Shown: positions 47,657 through 57,810 of the stretch, in pieces
Layout: every line of letters starts with the position of its first letter
Position numbering within the stretch: the stretch's first letter is position 1
Position numbers and translations under genes: made by a program
Notes under the pieces: model-generated
Seen by the model: only the letters and a program-made list of their open reading frames with translations
Databases searched by the model: none
What the model was told of the DNA's origin: nothing
Assembly (NCBI GenBank): GCA_033085395.1
Contig: JANQBS010000051.1
Location: 154,589 to 218,588 of the forward strand
From: Xanthoparmelia taractica
Lineage: Eukaryota > Ascomycota > Lecanoromycetes > Lecanorales > Parmeliaceae
Reading direction: 5' to 3'
DNA length: 64,000 bases

Positions 47657-48211
47657 TATCGCTATGCGGCAAATAGGTCCAGTGGCGGAGACATGTTGAA
47701 GGTGAATGTGGGATTATGTGTTGCGATATTGGCGGCCCATGTCGGCACTCGCGCTAGACTTGTTCCTGGCGGCCATGTAAAGTCCCGATATTTACACAAC
47801 CATGACTAAGGTACTTAGGCCCATTGATCTACTTTTGTCGGCAATTATCATAAACGCTCATATCATGTCTCCGGTAGCGCTGTCTCAACTTTGCTTTATT
47901 ATCTTGCTCGCAAACCGGTTAGAAACTTCTATACTCGCTATTTCGCCACCCGTTAACGGCATGCATTTGGCCTCCATGGACAGCCCCGAGCAGATATGCG
48001 CCTCCCAGGTTCGTCACCTCGTTGCTCCCGTGATCTTCTAAATGTATATGCTCCCCCAGCGTCTATGGTGTTTGCTCGTTTATCGTTAGTGTCGTTGCAA
48101 GAAGCTCGAGCACAAAATCCACCGTCCGAAAAGCCCTAGTGTAATTATGCAGTTGAGGTCGAAAATCCAGGGCCAGTGAGCCTTATTATAGCCCCGAAAA
48201 GTACTTCAAGT
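47657..48211. other. Intergenic, nothing recognised
   Basis: Promoter side of DHODH on the left and 3' side of the C2H2 gene on the right; no other coding frame supported. Confidence 0.5.
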
Positions 48212-49780
48212 CTACGCTTTTGATTGCAGAAACGAATAATCTCCGATGGGTAGGTTGGCGAGATCGCCCTCGGATTTTATGGGGTGGAGAGGAGTATTGG
48301 TGCCGGAGTGATATTGTGTATTGCCGTAATCATCATTCGAATTAAAGTTTGGAAAAGTATGCCAGTCGATGTCATGTCCACCTCTCTGCCCGGCGATATG
48401 GGGCAGAGACCCGTTGCTGTAGTTCGAAGACGTAGGAGCCCTGCTTACTCCACCGAACCCCATATCTCTGCCGTTCACTGTATTGTAGGCTCCGCTTGGA
48501 GAAATCTGATTCGATCTTGACTCGTACTGGTAGGTGTAGGGCGTTGCTGCACCACTTGTAGTGGCCGAGTCCGGTGTTACGTGGCCGCTAACATATCCGT
48601 AGCTCGCTGGATCATACCCCGAGGTATTCACCAACCCTAGACTTGCCCGATTTGAATGGCTGCCGGTGCTACGCTTGGATTTCTTGATGCTGTTGGACCT
48701 CGAAATCTGATTGGCGCTTTCCACGTACTGCGGCTGGCCAAGATTCAAAGCATTGATATCAAAAGAACCATCCAGGCTCGTTGGGGTAAAGACATCCATC
48801 TGTGGTGCTTGATTGACCTCAGTTGGTGTACTACTTTCCATCCGTGCTGCGTCCTCCTGCCTGGATTTCTTGTTCGCTCGAGAATGAGACAAATGATTCT
48901 CTCCGCTTGGATTGCCTCTTCTAACGGAACACTTCTGAAAATGTCTTTTTAAGATATCACTACGAGAGAAAGTGTCTTTACACAGACCACAAGTATACGG
49001 TCGCACACCAGTGTCTAGATAGCCATTAGGGCGAGTTCAAGTGTAATCGAGCGTAGGGTACTCACGCCGTAGAAGATGGCGTTTCAGATGTTTTGCATGA
49101 AGATAATTCTTGGTACAGTGGGGACAAGGATACTTTCCCTCAGCGTCTTTTGGTGGTGTCGGGGCTGCCTTTTGGCCGCTTGTATTCGCACCAGCAACAG
49201 CCGCGGGACGCCCTGCAGCACTTGGCAGTATCCCTCGTCGACCCTGGGAGCCGACTACGTGCGTAGGCTGCGGCTCCTCCTCTGCATCTAGCTGACTTAT
49301 ATGGTTCGCAAGAGATAACGAGGGTTTTCCATTTCCTCTTGGTGGCATAGGCAGCAGGTCCGGCAGACGACCGTGTGTGGGGGTAGAGGTATATACTGGT
49401 TGCGATAGCCCGTTGACTGAAGATGGTTTTGACTGCTGGTGCAATTGCTGATTCTGGGGAGCCTGCGAGAAGTTTGCACCCTGTCCTGTGTAGAAGGTAG
49501 TTGCTGTCGGCGCATAGACTGAATATGATGCTGGTTGACTAATTTGTCCTTGAGCGGTCATCAAGGAAGCCTGTAGAGATTGCGTTCGGGTAGGGTAGGT
49601 ATCGCTGCCAAAGGCGGATGCAGCATGGTTGCCGGAAGTCAAAGGTGGTAAGGTGTGAGCAGCTGTTAGAGTCTGTTGAGGAGCGCCGTGGGATTGAGGT
49701 CTTGATGGCGGAGCTGACTGCTGATGATTGGGTGGATAGATTGGTGCGTAGTTTGGAGCATTGGAAAACTGTTGGTTCAT
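48212..49780 (-). CDS. C2H2 zinc-finger transcription factor
   Basis: Two exons (49066-49780, 48212-49014) give 505 residues. A long Gln/Pro/Ser-rich N-terminal region precedes two adjacent fingers. Finger 1 (C219, C222, H235, H239) is completed across the 51-bp intron, which joins HLLR to HTGVRPY. Finger 2 is C2HC (C247, C250, H263, C267), within CGLCKDTFSRSDILKRHFQKC. The C-terminal half is Ser/Thr/Gly-rich with no further domain. Finger pairs ending FSRSDILKRHFQKCSVRRGNP occur in a conserved group of Pezizomycotina regulators. I do not assign a specific regulator, and no target is visible. Confidence 0.9.
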
Positions 49781-50872
49781 GGTAGAGAAGCGAATGTGGT
49801 TTGAACCCGAGTCTATTAACGATAGCTGTCTCCCTCATTGGCAATTGTGGCATAAGCCAAGACTGTAAGTGCAGGAACCTTCTGGAGGTTCCCGATGGGG
49901 TCCTCAATCAGCAGCAGACCGATTGTAGGTGCCGCTGATTGGGACAACGAAGGTCGAGCGTTTTCACGCCTTTTTCCTCGAAAATTCAGATTAGAGCCTC
50001 GAAGGATGTTGAGAAGGGAAAGGACAAGTAGGGTGACAGGCACAGAAAGCCGATGGACAGTGGCACTTCTGCGGACACCCCTGTCGATGGGCAATCCCGG
50101 CGCGCGACCGAGAGATATATGTCTCCTCCTCCACGTCGACGTCGACGTCGTCGGCTCAAGGTTAAGCGATGGTGGGTTTTAAATAGACGGAATAATTTAT
50201 ACCAAAAGACTTTTTGCTGCAGTGTGCCGTAGGATGAGGCTCTTTGGGTAAGGATCTTATCGACGGGTCCCACTAAATAACCGCGAGGTGGATCACGGGA
50301 TGGCCTTTGGGACGAGTAAGATCGGTTGAAACGAAACGAAGATGGGGTGGGGTGGGGTCCAGAGCGGCCGTTGTGGTTGCAACACAACCCACGCTTACAA
50401 GGTCAATCGATCCTCCGTAGGTCCTTTGTCACAAAGAGGTACAATATGGGCGATAGAAATGCCCCAAATCTATATCAATGTATATTGGGAGATGGTGAAG
50501 AAGGAAAGGATGAAAGAGAAAAGAATGAGGGACAATTCGGTCGCCGTGGCGGGTCGAGACGGTTGACCGCTTACATGATCCGATGGGCGAGAGAATTTTC
50601 ACCAATGATCAAAGGTACGCAATCAGTACCTCAATCTACAATCCATTCAACACGCACTTTTGAGTCAATTACCTTCTTAGCGTGACGCGCGCCGCTGGCC
50701 GCTAGCCTCTAGGCATCCTGGCGGTTGAGGAAATAATAGAATTGGCCTTTAGCATATACATCTCTACTCTCACTACTCCTCCCCATCAAGGCATTCTTCA
50801 GTAATCACGTTTAATCACTCACCTATCATACGCCCCTTTCCCAAAAAAAAACATGTCTTAGCCATTCTTTTC
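49781..50872. other. Intergenic, C2H2 upstream region
   Basis: Contains a GTCGAC-rich trinucleotide patch near 50132-50154. No gene seen. Confidence 0.5.
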
Positions 50873-51632
50873 TTAGAGAGTGTGTCTAGCATCATCCTCG
50901 TATCTTCGAGGTCGATCCGAAGTTGTTCCCCATTCGATCAAGATCGACTCCTTGAGACCATGTCTTCTCTGCTCGTACTTCTCTATTCGCTCCTTCAGTC
51001 TTCTCAAGTGTCGTGCAGCGTCCAAACACATATCCCTCGTCTGCATCGCAGCATCACTAATAAGGCATAACCCGGGCAGACAAAGCATGGGACTTCCTGA
51101 CTCCTGTCCATGAGTATGTACCTCCACTAGGGTGTGACTTCCAAGTCGCGGGTTTCCGTGACCTTTCTGAGTATCCAAGTTGTACTTTATTGGCTACTAC
51201 ACCTCCCTCTTGCCCACTTCTGCGTTTCCCCATGTTCCCCCCCCCTTAGAGTCTTCCGGCAATTCCGCTCTTAAAATACTCCGCACCAGTGTCACAGCAG
51301 CTGCGACAAACCACACAAACAATCTGCCAACATTGACCAGAATCGCAGCCGCAGCGGCAACACCCAAAGACTAGAAAGGCAGTATTGGCCTAGGTGTAGA
51401 CACCGGTTTTTCAAGTGAAGCTGTCATCAACTCTACCAATCGCGGGAGAAGTTTCAGGACTTGCAGCGTAGTCTTGGAAGGTGGCGTGGGTCGTTGGGTT
51501 GGCGCTTGTGGTGGCGGTGTAAGAGAACCGATAGCAGGCAATGCAGCTGAGGAGAGTTAAGGGTCCGTACGCGAAGGAAGTGGTCGCGAACATAGCAGCT
51601 CGGTTGTGAACAACAAGAGCCATCCGTGTCAT
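50873..51632 (-). CDS. Uncharacterised two-helix membrane protein
   Basis: Three exons (51432-51632, 51218-51370, 50873-51166) give 215 residues in consistent phase, with introns of 61 and 51 bp. Exon 1 carries one membrane helix (SFAYGPLTLLSCIACYRF). Exon 2 starts SLGVAAAAAILVNVGRLFVWFVAAAVTLV, a second helix. Exon 3 has a cytoplasm-like tail with a basic amphipathic stretch DAARHLRRLKERIEKYEQRR that could form a coiled coil. I recognise no family. Splice donors GTTGAT and GTGGGC are weak, so the model rests on open phase, helix continuity and protein-like composition. The first ATG (51632) is used; an ATG three codons later is equally possible. Confidence 0.5.
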
Positions 51633-52395
51633 TTCAAGTTGAAGAGGACGATGACGGAAGGCGTAGTGGAGGGTTTGGTTGATAACGGGAGGGAGGCTTT
51701 CTGTTTTTCATTTGGGTAATCTGGCACGCACAAGTCAGAACTTCATGATCAGACAGTGTGCCTCCACCACGATTGCATCCGCATGAACTTTGCCGATCAT
51801 ATAGAAGAACATAGCGCTTTCGCAGACAGAGCTTGGTAGGTGATGTTCCCGTTCCCACCCTCAGCTTTTCCCCCTGCCAAGCAACCACTGAGTCATCAAT
51901 ACTAGTGTGTACACTAGCCGTATTATTTCTTGAGCAACTCATCTGCAATAGCGAAATGTACTTCAAACCGAGTGGTGCGAGTGGAAAGGTACAGTACGGT
52001 ACAGCGTTCTTGATCTGTTCCAGCTGCTGATGCTTGTTTCCTGAACATAATGGTTTGCCTTTATGGTTACAAAAGATTGACACGCCAGTAGTATATCAGA
52101 TCAGGGATGGAATCACAGCGTCAACAAGTCTCTTCCCGTCTTCTGGAGAACATGTCGCGCAGAAGGGATGGCTTACGAGCACTGTAGCTCGCAAGTAGCA
52201 CCAACACAGGGAAGCAACGAAGGAATGTTGATGCGATGCAAGCGAAGGATGCAAGCAAGGAAAACCAACATTCCTCGCTTCAGCCCTGTTTCCAGGCGAT
52301 GAGCAAGAGGTCTCTTCCCCTTCGTCTTGTCCTCATCGCTTCCTTCTTTCTTCTTCGTCTTCGTTGTTTCCAGTCTTTCTCCCTTTCCTGCCACC
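51633..52395. other. Intergenic, nothing recognised
   Basis: Upstream regions of two divergent genes. A 150-codon minus-strand frame at 51634-52083 is open but rich in rare residues and lacks any motif. Confidence 0.45.
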
Positions 52396-53839
52396 ATGCT
52401 TGCCCCGTTCAAGTTACTGTTAGCTATATTGTGTCTCCTTTCGACCATCGGTCTATACGTCCGCAACCTTAGTTCAAGTCCGGCCCTGGATGTAGCTTTC
52501 CCACAATCAAATGCACCGGAATCTACTACTCCATCGTCCTATGAAAATGACGCTGCGATACCAAATCCAAGCAGCACCATGGCCCGGAATCGTGTCTCCA
52601 AAATCCTTCAAGCCACCATGATGTTCGGCCACAATTACAAGGGTCTGAACGAACGAACATTGCAGAGCCACGCCCAACACGCTGAACTTTGGGGCTATGG
52701 CGATCGTGTCCTCACGAGAGAAATTGTGGGGGCGGGTGAAGTCGAGGGAGAAGGCATGTGGAATAAGTATATCTTCAGTAAAATCCTTTACGTCTTGAAA
52801 ATCATGATCATAGAGTTGGAGAAACCGCGTGAAGAGCGAGCGGAGTGGATTGTGTAGGTTTAGTGGCATCCGTGGTTGGACAAGACTGTACTGATAAACT
52901 TTTTAACTCAGCTGGTATGATGCAGACACTCTGATCTTGAATCCTAATATTCCATGGGAAGTTTTTCTCCCGCCAAGAGACAATGATTCATTCACCGACA
53001 TCAAGATCCTTGCCACCAAAGACATCAGCGGCTTCAACGCCGGCCTTTTCTTTTGCCGCGTAGATGAGTGGGTCGTCGATGCCCTCACCGACGCATACGC
53101 TTTGCCCAGGCTCCATCCCGAGGTCGATATCCTCGGTAATATCGAGCAGAATGCCATGAAATTGATTTTCAGCAAAGATGAAAACAGGAAACACGTCGTC
53201 TACCAGCCCAGTCTTTGGTACAACTGGTTTTCAACCGTGGAACGGCCCGACGGCGACGTGAAGGGAGATATGGTCATACATTTTTCGGGTATCAACCACG
53301 ACAATGAAGGTCAATTAAAGAAGACTATAATGGAGACTTGGTTCCGTAAAATGCAGAGCGATCCAGATGCGTGGAGCGTCCCATTAGAGAAAACGAAGTA
53401 TCCCAAAGAAGTTCCCGCTTTTTGGCGGCTCCTGAGAGTGGCCAGAGAGATACTCTCGCTCGTCAAAGATCGTGGCGATACCAGCACCATTGACACCGAA
53501 CACACCATTCAAGTTGCAAGGAACGAGCTGAAGTGGGCAGTCGAAGAAGAGGCCTATGACTTCGGAAAAATTAACAAGACGATAGTTGACATGTTGGAAG
53601 CGCTCCGGGTTTCGGAGAGGCCCGAGGAACAGGCTTTGCTAAAGGCTTATGCAAAGGAAGAAGCTACTGAAACGCTTGCGCAAGGAAGACTTGGTGCTGG
53701 TCCACAAGCTGCAGCCCAGGAAGCTATCTCGGCGCCCGATTTAGCAACCCGCGACAGTCAGAATTCGGAAGAGAATGCGAGGCAGAGGTTCAGTCGTATT
53801 TCTCCAGGATCAGAGCACGGTTCGGTTGTTTATGGATAG
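52396..53839 (+). CDS. GT34 family glycosyltransferase (GMA12/MNN10 type)
   Basis: Golgi type II membrane enzyme that adds galactose or mannose to glycoproteins. Two exons (52396-52853, 52912-53839) across a 58-bp intron give 461 residues. A short N-terminal tail is followed by the signal anchor (PFKLLLAILCLLSTIGLYV), then a Ser/Pro-rich stem. The catalytic domain begins KILQATMMFGHNY. The metal and sugar-nucleotide DxD motif is in WYDADTLILNPN (D156 and D158), encoded across the intron. GFNAGLFFCRVDEW, EQNAMKL, and VIHFSGIN also match the family. The C-terminal 130 residues are charged, Ala/Glu-rich and probably not catalytic. Whether it is an alpha-1,2-galactosyl- or alpha-1,6-mannosyltransferase cannot be decided from sequence alone. 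Confidence 0.9.
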
Positions 53840-54792
53840 CGATGGATGGACATTGCTCTGAAAAGATATGAATCAGTGAATCCTTTTGACCGAGGTAAGA
53901 GCTACCGTTGACCGAAGGGACTTCCTACATAGAGGGACATTGCATACCCTTATTGAGCCACAGTTTTTCCGTTCGCAGGGTACATTGGAAATCTGAAAGA
54001 CACCAATTACTCCATGTCCTACGTGCTAGGCTAAACCTATTTGCACGCCCTCATGTTCATAACGCTGTCGGCACTGCATGACTGTGTAGCCTCTTTACCT
54101 CTGGTGGTACGGTTGGAAGAATATTCTTTCAATCCGATTCATTTTCCAATTTCATTCATACAACAAACGTTATGATGCTCATTACCGAATTCGCAGATTA
54201 ATGTATGAACCAGCTAGTAGAGAGCGTTCGAAAGCGGTCTGTCTTCATCAACATGGCTTCGATATGCACATCTGCCTACTCTTTTCTACACTCTCTGAAG
54301 TCCTAGCCGTCAATAACACAATGCGTCAAGATGTGTGAAGCCATACCATCTTGTGGACACCTGCGTAAATGCCAAGCCTTGTTGTCATGTGAGCTTCAGG
54401 ATTTGATGAGCCAAAGTCCACTATATTCACGTGATTCGCGCCTGACTAAATATCATTAATGTTTGGCTTGGCTAGACTTGCTTGTTGGTATTGTCTAAAT
54501 GAGAGCACTAATTAGATAGAAGCTCGTCATATGACCTCAACACAGGACGAAAGGGAATGAATGGCTTTCACGCCATTGGCATGATTGTTCATGTGCATCG
54601 AGCAAGGAGATTATCTACTCGAAACATTGTATCTTTTCCGCGCCTCTATCCCTGAACACCTGGCCCCCCAATCTTAGAATACAGTATAATGACCGAGTCT
54701 TACACACCGTCTACATACCGCCGTCGACACCATTTCACACCATCCAAGGCCCTTTCCTCCCCTCCCTCAGACATCATAAGGCCCCTTCATCT
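53840..54792. other. Intergenic, nothing recognised
   Basis: About 950 bp between the glycosyltransferase and the minus-strand orphan gene. No supported frame, repeat or RNA gene. Confidence 0.5.
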
Positions 54793-55514
54793 TCAGCCAA
54801 TCCTCCAACCCCGACGCATCATATCTCCTCCACACCACCTAACCCAATACGCCCGAAACTCCTCCCGGCACGCCAACCTCCGAAATCTCGCCACCCTCTC
54901 CCTCACCAACCCCTCCGAGCGTCCCCTTCCTCCCTCCTCCTCAACCTTGCCCCCCTCCCCCTTTTCTTCCCCTCCAACCCCTCCATCTGCCGCCCAAACT
55001 CCCGAACCACCACCTCCGCAAACGAAACCAAGCATCCGAGATATTGACACGACAGATCCCTACCGTCCAGGCGTCCAAACAACCTATCGCCTCGGACCAT
55101 GGGCGCGTTCCCAACGTTTGGAGAACCGGGGTCCGCGACGAAGCACAGCGGTCTCGCGATTGTGTTTTCAATTTCTTGCTCGCTCTGCGGCTTGCGCTGG
55201 TCGCCGTGGGGGCCGGTCCAGGCGTGGGAGCGCATACAGAGAGGGAGGTCTACGAGGGAGGGGATGGAGAGGGGGGTGTCAGAAAGGTGGAGGGCGGTTT
55301 CGAGGGGGGCGATGGGGAGGGAATGGTAGAAGCGGTTGGTGGTGCTGTTGTTGTTGTTGTCGATGGGGTAGGCGGTGCTGGGGCAGCGGATGATGACTGC
55401 TTTTATGGTTTCTTTTGGGTTTGGGGATTGGGACGGCGGAGCCAGGGTTGGCGGTGTCGGTGGCATTGGTGCGAGGGGTCGGTTGGCTTTTGTTGTTGTG
55501 GAATGGCTGGTCAT
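54793..55514 (-). CDS. Uncharacterised two-exon protein
   Basis: Exons 55064-55514 and 54793-54986 join in phase across a 77-bp intron (GTAGGG...GGCAG) to give 214 residues. The N-terminal 50 residues are Pro/Thr-rich. The middle has IRCPSTAYPIDNNNN, LPLCMRSHAWTGPHGD and LCFVADPGSPNVGNAPMVRGDRLFG. The C terminus has an acidic Gly/Glu-rich stretch followed by RFRRLACREEFRAYWVRWCGGDMMRRGWRIG. No family is recognised. Support is the single phase-consistent intron and the end of the protein, which looks structured. The opposite strand also has long proline-rich frames through the same DNA, which I take as antisense shadows. Confidence 0.48.
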
Positions 55515-56515
55515 TTCTCAGTTAGGTGCAAGTGAAAAATAAGATGGTGGGTGCTGCTGAGGGGGTTCGTGAGAAGGTTGAGGTTTTAGAGTGGTTCCGG
55601 CGGTGCAGAAGAAGGGTTGTAGGTGGAGGATCTTGAAGAGGGTAGATACGTAGTTAGTACAAAACAAGTCCGAATGACGATCCGGGCTCGGAGATGACGC
55701 TGAGGGCCCGACACTGGGACTTTCAGCTCGAGATCGGATACTGTGTCGGCGCAGTGTTAATGTCCCAGTTAGAATATCGCTGGGTCTGGCTGAGTTGGTA
55801 AATTCATGACGCATGTCGTCAATTTGGGGATGTTGTTATGGATCACAAATTCAGATTTTCCAGAATGCTCCTCTTGAATTTCTCGTAGTATTTATAGCGT
55901 GTACCGTGAGCACCAATGTGCTTTGACCTCCAAACAGACCCTGATTTAATAACTTGAGTGCCATTGCATGTTGCTGTGAGGGCGGGTATCGTTGTAGAAG
56001 CGTACGCTTTTTGAAGCTTCCGCGTACAGTAGAGCCAAGGAGACAGCCAAATACCACGATTGCCAAGAGGGTAATGGAAGCTATGGGTTGACAGTCGCAG
56101 TAGTTACGTACATTGTCTATAATCCGTAATGAAGGTTTCCTACCAAATCATCGACCGTCATTTAAAAGCCAGTAGTCCGTTTCGGTCTGCGTTTGGGATT
56201 AGATGGCGATTCTCTATCTCACCCAAATTGATAGGCTCGAAGTTCTTGTTCAAAGATGGAAATGAGAAATCATAGGTGAGACGGATAGATATCTGATGGC
56301 ATTCGGTCGAAGTGCCATATGTGGATGGCTGAACCTTTGACCATGTCACGTGAACGCTGTATGATCTGGCAGGTACCGACGAGAAGACATGGCTAGAAGA
56401 TTTAACCAAGGAGCCATTCTGTTGGAATATCAGCTGCATATCAAAGTTGTATGTGATTAGCATAGCTAGAATGTGCAGATTTGCGATTGATGGATGTCTG
56501 CGATTGAGCAGGTAT
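55515..56515. other. Intergenic, possible 3' fragment
   Basis: No clear gene. A minus-strand frame at about 56158-56460 (YSVHVTWSKVQ, TYDFSFPSLNKNFEPINLGEIENRH) looks protein-like but has no start of its own and overlaps nothing known; it may be a relic or the 3' part of an unplaced gene. Confidence 0.35.
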
Positions 56516-57382
56516 CTATTTAGTCGGCGGCGCCTGAGTGCCTGTGGCGTGCTGGTCTCTAGCAAAATAATCCCATTGACCTTGCTGCGGCTTCTCTTCA
56601 AGCTCCTCCCATCTGCATTGGGCGTCAGCACTACCCGTGTAAAAAACCAATACCGCCTTCCAACCTAAATGTAACTAGATGGGGCACGTACACCTGAGAT
56701 TCGGCCATGGTCTCCACCAGCTTCAACTCTCCTTCTGCCACTTGTATAACCTCCTCAATCAATCCTCCCCCAATCTGGGTTTCCGCGTCGCTTATTCTGT
56801 GGATGGGCACATCAGTACACTACACTACGAAAGGCAGATGGTATTCAGCAATTCGAGACGTCTGACGTACTGTGATGCCTCTAGTGGTGGCTCAGGCTCC
56901 CAATTGACAACCTTCGAGTAATCCTGTCGGCGCCCCCTCTGTAATAACGCGGCCTCCGCTGCCTTCTCTTCATAACTACGTGTGCCTTCCAGTGATGTAA
57001 ATTCTTGATCTCCATCTTTATGCTCTTCGGTCATCACAAAGTGTTGACCTCCAGCGGTTTTATAAGTATAATTTCCTCCAGGCTGGAACGCCTCAGGGTA
57101 TTTCTCAAGCTTTTCAGTAGCTTTCTCTGCCCATTCATCGTAGCCCTTTGGTTTGATGGACTCGACGATTCTCATGCGGTGTTTCGTCAATACTTCTGTG
57201 GATTGACGGTAGACTGAGTGCTCTGGGAACTCCTTTAGCCTGTCGAGGGTGGCGCCATAGAGGTAGAGAAGAGTCGATCGTGGAGCTGGGTGGGTGAAGA
57301 GACCTGTAAGGCCTGTCGGATTGCCAGCTTCGAGGTAGCGGCCTGGCTTGACGACGGCAAGCAATCGTAGCGTGTTTCTCAT
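56516..57382 (-). CDS. NDUFA5: NADH:ubiquinone oxidoreductase NDUFA5-type subunit (complex I)
   Basis: Accessory subunit of the complex I matrix arm (29.9-kDa subunit in Neurospora, NDUFA5 in animals). Three exons (56871-57382, 56692-56796, 56516-56612) give 237 residues. The start MRNTLRLLAVVKPGRYLEAG resembles fungal orthologues, followed by GLTGLFTHPAPRSTLLYLY, VYRQSTEVLTKHRMRIVE and GYDEWAEKA, the core NDUFA5 domain. Exon 2 encodes IGGGLIEEVIQVAEGELKLVETM, and exon 3 encodes the conserved tail WEELEEKPQQGQWDYF. All three parts are needed for a full match, and phases agree. It is divergent from the disulfide isomerase, with 428 bp between starts. Confidence 0.94.
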
Positions 57383-57810
57383 CTTTTAATTCGGGTTATC
57401 ATCCCCTGCAACCCAACCCACAGCGGAGAGCGTGATTGAATAGAGAAAGTTGGAGTCTGGGTGGTGACGTGAAGTGTACAAGTCAAACGCCGCAGGGAAG
57501 CGCCAAGACGCGGCGGAACAGGGGTTAAGGCGCTGTAATTTGAGCGGCATTTTTGTTTCTCCCATCCAGCACATGGCCTATCTTTCTCGATTTCCATTAA
57601 AGTTGCCTTTGTTGTTGAGCATCAGTACTCAACTTCTGATGAATCAACAGATGCCCACTGCGTGAGAGAGGAAGTCGCTGTTTCAATACGGCTGCGATAC
57701 ACCGTTTCTCTCCAGCACAGGACCCTCACCACATTCACATATTTAGGAGATTCCTGAGACTACTCCCACACCCTTTTCGCGGCTTGCCGCTCTGAAAAGC
57801 CCCCTTCAAC
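57383..57810. promoter_or_regulatory. Divergent promoter region, NDUFA5 and disulfide isomerase
   Basis: 428 bp between two divergent start codons. Must contain both promoters and leaders; no specific site is claimed. Confidence 0.45.

Noticed and set aside
49800..49880. Possible tRNA on the minus strand (GGGTTCAAACC resembles a B box)
   Set aside because: No paired acceptor stem, no convincing A box and no anticodon arm at the right distance.
54689..55535. Plus-strand Pro/Arg- and Gly/Val-rich frames
   Set aside because: Low-complexity frames antisense to the phase-consistent minus-strand gene.
56158..56460. Separate gene downstream of NDUFA5
   Set aside because: Protein-like minus-strand stretch but no start, no exon to join and no family match; noted only in the intergenic entry.
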